Shown in pieces: positions 61,241 through 64,000 of a stretch of DNA of 64,000 nt. The position numbers and the translations under genes were made by a program. Every line of letters starts with the position of its first letter. Position 1 is the first letter of the stretch. The notes beneath the pieces were generated by a model, which worked only from the letters and a program-made list of their open reading frames with translations, was not told the origin of the DNA and did no database searches. The DNA is from Macrocybe gigantea. Taxonomy: Eukaryota > Basidiomycota > Agaricomycetes > Agaricales > Callistosporiaceae. The DNA is taken from assembly GCA_011319805.1 (NCBI GenBank), contig SJRY01000299.1, forward strand, positions 186,001 through 250,000. Reading direction: 5' to 3'.

Positions 61241-61571
61241 AATGTTCATTGGTGACAATGAGACAGTCAGCATCAGAGTTTTGCATTTTGTTCAGTTGAC
61301 GGGTATGTTTGGTTGACAAGCTCTAGCCAAATTTTGACGTCAGATGCCAATACAACAAAACTCAAAAGGTATTAAAAAACTCAACTTGGGAGATTATGTA
61401 CTCATGATGTTCCGTGAAGCAGAAAGGCACGCAGTTGGTAGGGAGGGTCACAATGGGAAGTTATACCTTCGTCAAAGGCGACAACAGAGTTTACCTTTAT
61501 TTGGTTATGCCGAATGCTCGGCTCAATTCAAGTTGGGCGCAAAGCGACTTTCTGTCCAAAACCGTCTTCGC
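61241..61571. other. Space between U6 and the PMA1 fragment
   Basis: Upstream of U6 on the minus strand and of the PMA1-like fragment on the + strand. No TATA box at the position usual for U6 was clear. A 76-codon open stretch runs into the fragment from 61344, but has no recognised product. Confidence 0.4.
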
Positions 61572-61987
61572 ATGAGTTCTGACCGTAACGAACACCCCGA
61601 CGTACAGAGCGAGTCCTCTGCATCACAGCAGAAAGATGCGGGACCGGATGAGAAAGGTACGTCCAAAGAATCAAGCCTTTTCGAACAGAAACCAGCGAGT
61701 ACGTCACATTTCTTGTTTCGTGCCTGGATGCACCTAAATCGCTGCTCTCAACAGCTTCGCTCGACGCCTCAAAAGTGCGACATTACTCGTTTATGAAACT
61801 CATAGTAACTGAATTGGCTTCTCTGTAGATTGAACTAAAGGCCGAGGACCTATATGACAAAACGAAGATCGATTTGGAGCAGATTCCGATGGAGGACGTC
61901 TTCAAGCTGCTTCAGTGCGACGAAAATGGACTTTCACAGAAAGAAGCTGCCCGCCGTCTGAAGCTCTTCGGACCAAACAAGCTCTAG
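61572..61987 (+). pseudogene. Truncated paralogue of PMA1 (first three exons only)
   Basis: This copies the 5' end of the H+-ATPase gene with its splice structure. Exon 1 (61572-61698) is 127 nt, the same length as PMA1 exon 1, and ends at the same GTACGTCA donor. Exon 2 (61755-61774) is a 20-nt microexon (23 nt in PMA1). Exon 3 (61829-61987) begins [17 protein letters not shown] and ends LFGPNKL followed by TAG, exactly where PMA1 continues EQEEQ. The spliced frame is open and would make 101 residues, all cytosolic and without any membrane segment. Coding sense is well kept against clear nucleotide divergence. A short expressed protein is possible; a remnant of a tandem duplication is more likely. 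Confidence 0.8.
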
Positions 61988-62381
61988 GTAGATGTGGATC
62001 ATGCGCAGAGTACGCACCTTATGACTAGTCGGCTTCGGAGGACCTAGGCACTCGCAGAGCTCGGCAGAAAAGTTGAAATCGCTTGTAAGCCACGCCACAC
62101 TGGACTAGCAGGTCATTGCCGTATAGCTCACTTACGGTTGTTTTTGGCTCACCCTCGATTCATGACAGAATCTTCTTCTGTCTGAGTGGCCCTAGTCAGT
62201 TCGTCCTCAATGGGAATGCAGGCGCTGAGAAGGACATTCTTTCATTGCCCTTCCATTACGTGGATAGATAATCCAGTACCGAAAGAAAGCCTTCAGTGCA
62301 GATAAGCCTGAAGGAATATAAAGCCACTTTCAAAGCTCATCACCAGCATACGACCTCTGCATCCGTGTTTCAATTCCCCCG
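61988..62381 (+). promoter_or_regulatory. Promoter region of the M35 peptidase gene
   Basis: A TATAAAG at 62317-62323 lies about 60 nt before the ATG at 62382. The rest shows no gene and no further similarity to PMA1 beyond the TAG of the fragment. Confidence 0.5.
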
Positions 62382-63704
62382 ATGTTAATTCGTGCGATTG
62401 TTATTGGCGTTCTCTGCATACTTTCAGAGAACGTCTCTGCCAGACTGAGCCTATCGATGTTTTCGGTACTCCGCATTTCCGTCTACGCCTCCATGTCTTT
62501 TGCCGACAGCGATATTTCAGGCTTAAAAACCGCGCAAGATGCGGACGACTTACGAGTCAATGCCATAATCACCAACACCGGGGATGAAGCGTTGCGGCTT
62601 TTGAACAAGCCGGGCAGTCCTGTGATTGACTCTATGTCGCACACATTCGTGGTCAACCGCCCTGAACAACTCAAGCTCGAGCCCGTCTTTCATCGGTTAT
62701 CACGTAAGTGGACCCTCTCCTTCCAGGATTACCTGCATGCCGACACTGATGTGCTTGGTCAGGTACATTACCTCTTGGACAAGGCTCTGGCAACCAGGGA
62801 CTTTACTAGTCTGGCTGTGGGCGAGACAGTCAGAGTGACGCACCATCGCAAGTCTTCGCTTTGCTCACCTTGTTAGGAGGCTGATGGTTAATGCTTAGTG
62901 TCTGCCGCTTACGATTTCTCGAGCACCGGAAGTGGATGGTATCGGGTCCAGGCGAATGGTGCATTTTACCATTTACAGACTGATGATTCGGTCATACGAC
63001 TGGATGCGAGCACGGGAGCGCCACATACCTTCTTCCTCGAAAAGGCCGCAACAGCCAGAGCGTATCATCCCTCGGCACCCAAAGCGAAACCTTGTTCCAA
63101 GGACTTGCTCACGCCCTGGAAAAGGCCGCTTTCGGAGCGCAAGATTTGGTTCAGAAAAGCTACGGGTGTGTTGCCCTCATCTTACTGACGTTTTAATCCC
63201 ATTCCAATTCATCCGTCAGGCTGCTTATCAAAAGCCAGAACACCCCGCGTTACAGAAAGTGGTTTGGAAAGGTCGATCCGGTTCGATACCAGACCGTCCT
63301 GAAGGCATACGGGAGCATGTCGGAAATCTCATTCGCGGCGCTGAAGTACATCTGCGAACCCGTGACCGAAACCCGTTGCTCCAATGCAGCCGCCTATGTC
63401 GCACCCAACAAGTTGAGCTCCTAAAACTGCACATCACTGAACATAGACCTGACATGAATGCTTTGCTTTCAGTTTTCCGAACATACACATATGTCCTTCG
63501 TTTTTGGACTTCCAGGCCGAAGGCCCTAATCCGCAGGCAGACGTCCTTATCCACGAGGTCTCTCACTTCACTCAGACCGTCCCGCCTACTGGCACGTTTG
63601 ATTACGAGTACAGACGGAACGGCAGCCTGAGCCTCGCAAGGACCAGTCCAGACAAAGCCGTATATAATGCTGGATCTTATTACTATTATTCCGAGAACCC
63701 ATAA
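62382..63704 (+). CDS. Secreted M35 metalloendopeptidase (deuterolysin / peptidyl-Lys type)
   Basis: A secreted zinc peptidase. The start at 62382 gives a hydrophobic signal-like segment (MLIRAIVIGVLCILSENVSA). The propeptide follows with LRVNAIITNTGDEALRLLN and VGETVRVTHH, then, over a GC-AG intron (62848-62898), LSAAYDFSSTGSGWYRV. The catalytic domain has RYRKWFG, NIHICPSFLDFQ, the zinc site LIHEVSHFTQ (HExxH) and TGTFDYEY, whose Asp fits the third ligand of the GTxDxxY motif. It ends YYYYSENP at TAA 63702-63704. Members such as those of Grifola and Armillaria cleave before Lys. Here the usual Gly after GTxDxxY is Arg, and the family Asp near the C-terminal Tyr run is Gly, so specificity may differ. 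The first 30 residues may include an unrecognised intron. Confidence 0.85.
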
Positions 63705-64000
63705 TCAAGTATTGTATTCTACGTAGTAGGAGATGTCTTGTTGAAATTACGATACTCACTTCGGACTGCCCATGACTCTAGCTTATGAGGATCAAAGCCG
63801 CCGGTTCACTCAACGGCATCTAACACAAAATCAATGTTTACCTAGACTACAAAGTATCACTACAGATGGCACGATACAGTACACAGCGGCTCTAGCATTG
63901 CCTACGTTCTCTCTCTAATGCATGGAACTCGGCGCTATAGTAGTTAGTGACTTCCCATCCAGATGGTTTCGTGCCGAACGACACCATGGTATGAAGACCG
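63705..64000. other. 3' flank at the window end
   Basis: No gene recognised in the last 296 bases. Confidence 0.5.

Noticed and set aside
1..64000. CRISPR arrays, bacterial operons, riboswitches or attachment sites
   Set aside because: None seen; introns, snRNA and gene families show a eukaryotic nuclear genome.

Overview
The window looks like nuclear DNA of an agaricomycete (mushroom-forming basidiomycete). The genes are dense, on both strands, and broken by many introns of about 50-60 nt. The proteins read as basidiomycete versions of fungal housekeeping families, and a secreted M35 peptidyl-Lys-type metallopeptidase and an expanded NTPase-nuclease family fit that group. The species cannot be named from the sequence.

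Layout: 1-6.2 kb holds the 3' end of a polo kinase, a secreted GH43-like glycosidase and a WD40 subunit of TFIIIC. 6.2-20.8 kb is an accessory island with three paralogues (A, B, C) of a P-loop NTPase joined to a nuclease-like domain. A and C form a recent, almost identical inverted duplication around B and a serine-rich gene. A is decayed, C and B look intact, and all three share a promoter module. 20.8-43.8 kb returns to core genes: a membrane protein, the E2 enzyme Rad6, the ER glucosyltransferase UGGT, the 60S export adaptor NMD3, a tRNA-Thr, the PI4P 5-kinase Mss4, and condensin subunit 1. 43.8-49 kb is gene-poor. 49-64 kb holds the plasma-membrane H+-ATPase PMA1, a PDR-type ABC transporter, a U6 snRNA, a truncated copy of the PMA1 5' end, and the M35 peptidase.

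The genes are not an operon or a single pathway. Core functions include mitosis (polo kinase, condensin), Pol III transcription (TFIIIC, with a tRNA and U6 as typical targets nearby), ribosome export, glycoprotein folding and membrane energisation. The accessory part is the NTPase-nuclease cluster, which is the best candidate for something poorly described.

One caution applies throughout. Many exons change frame by exactly one missing base, often in a short G or C run. This suggests homopolymer errors in the assembly as much as true mutation, so frameshifts should be read with that in mind.
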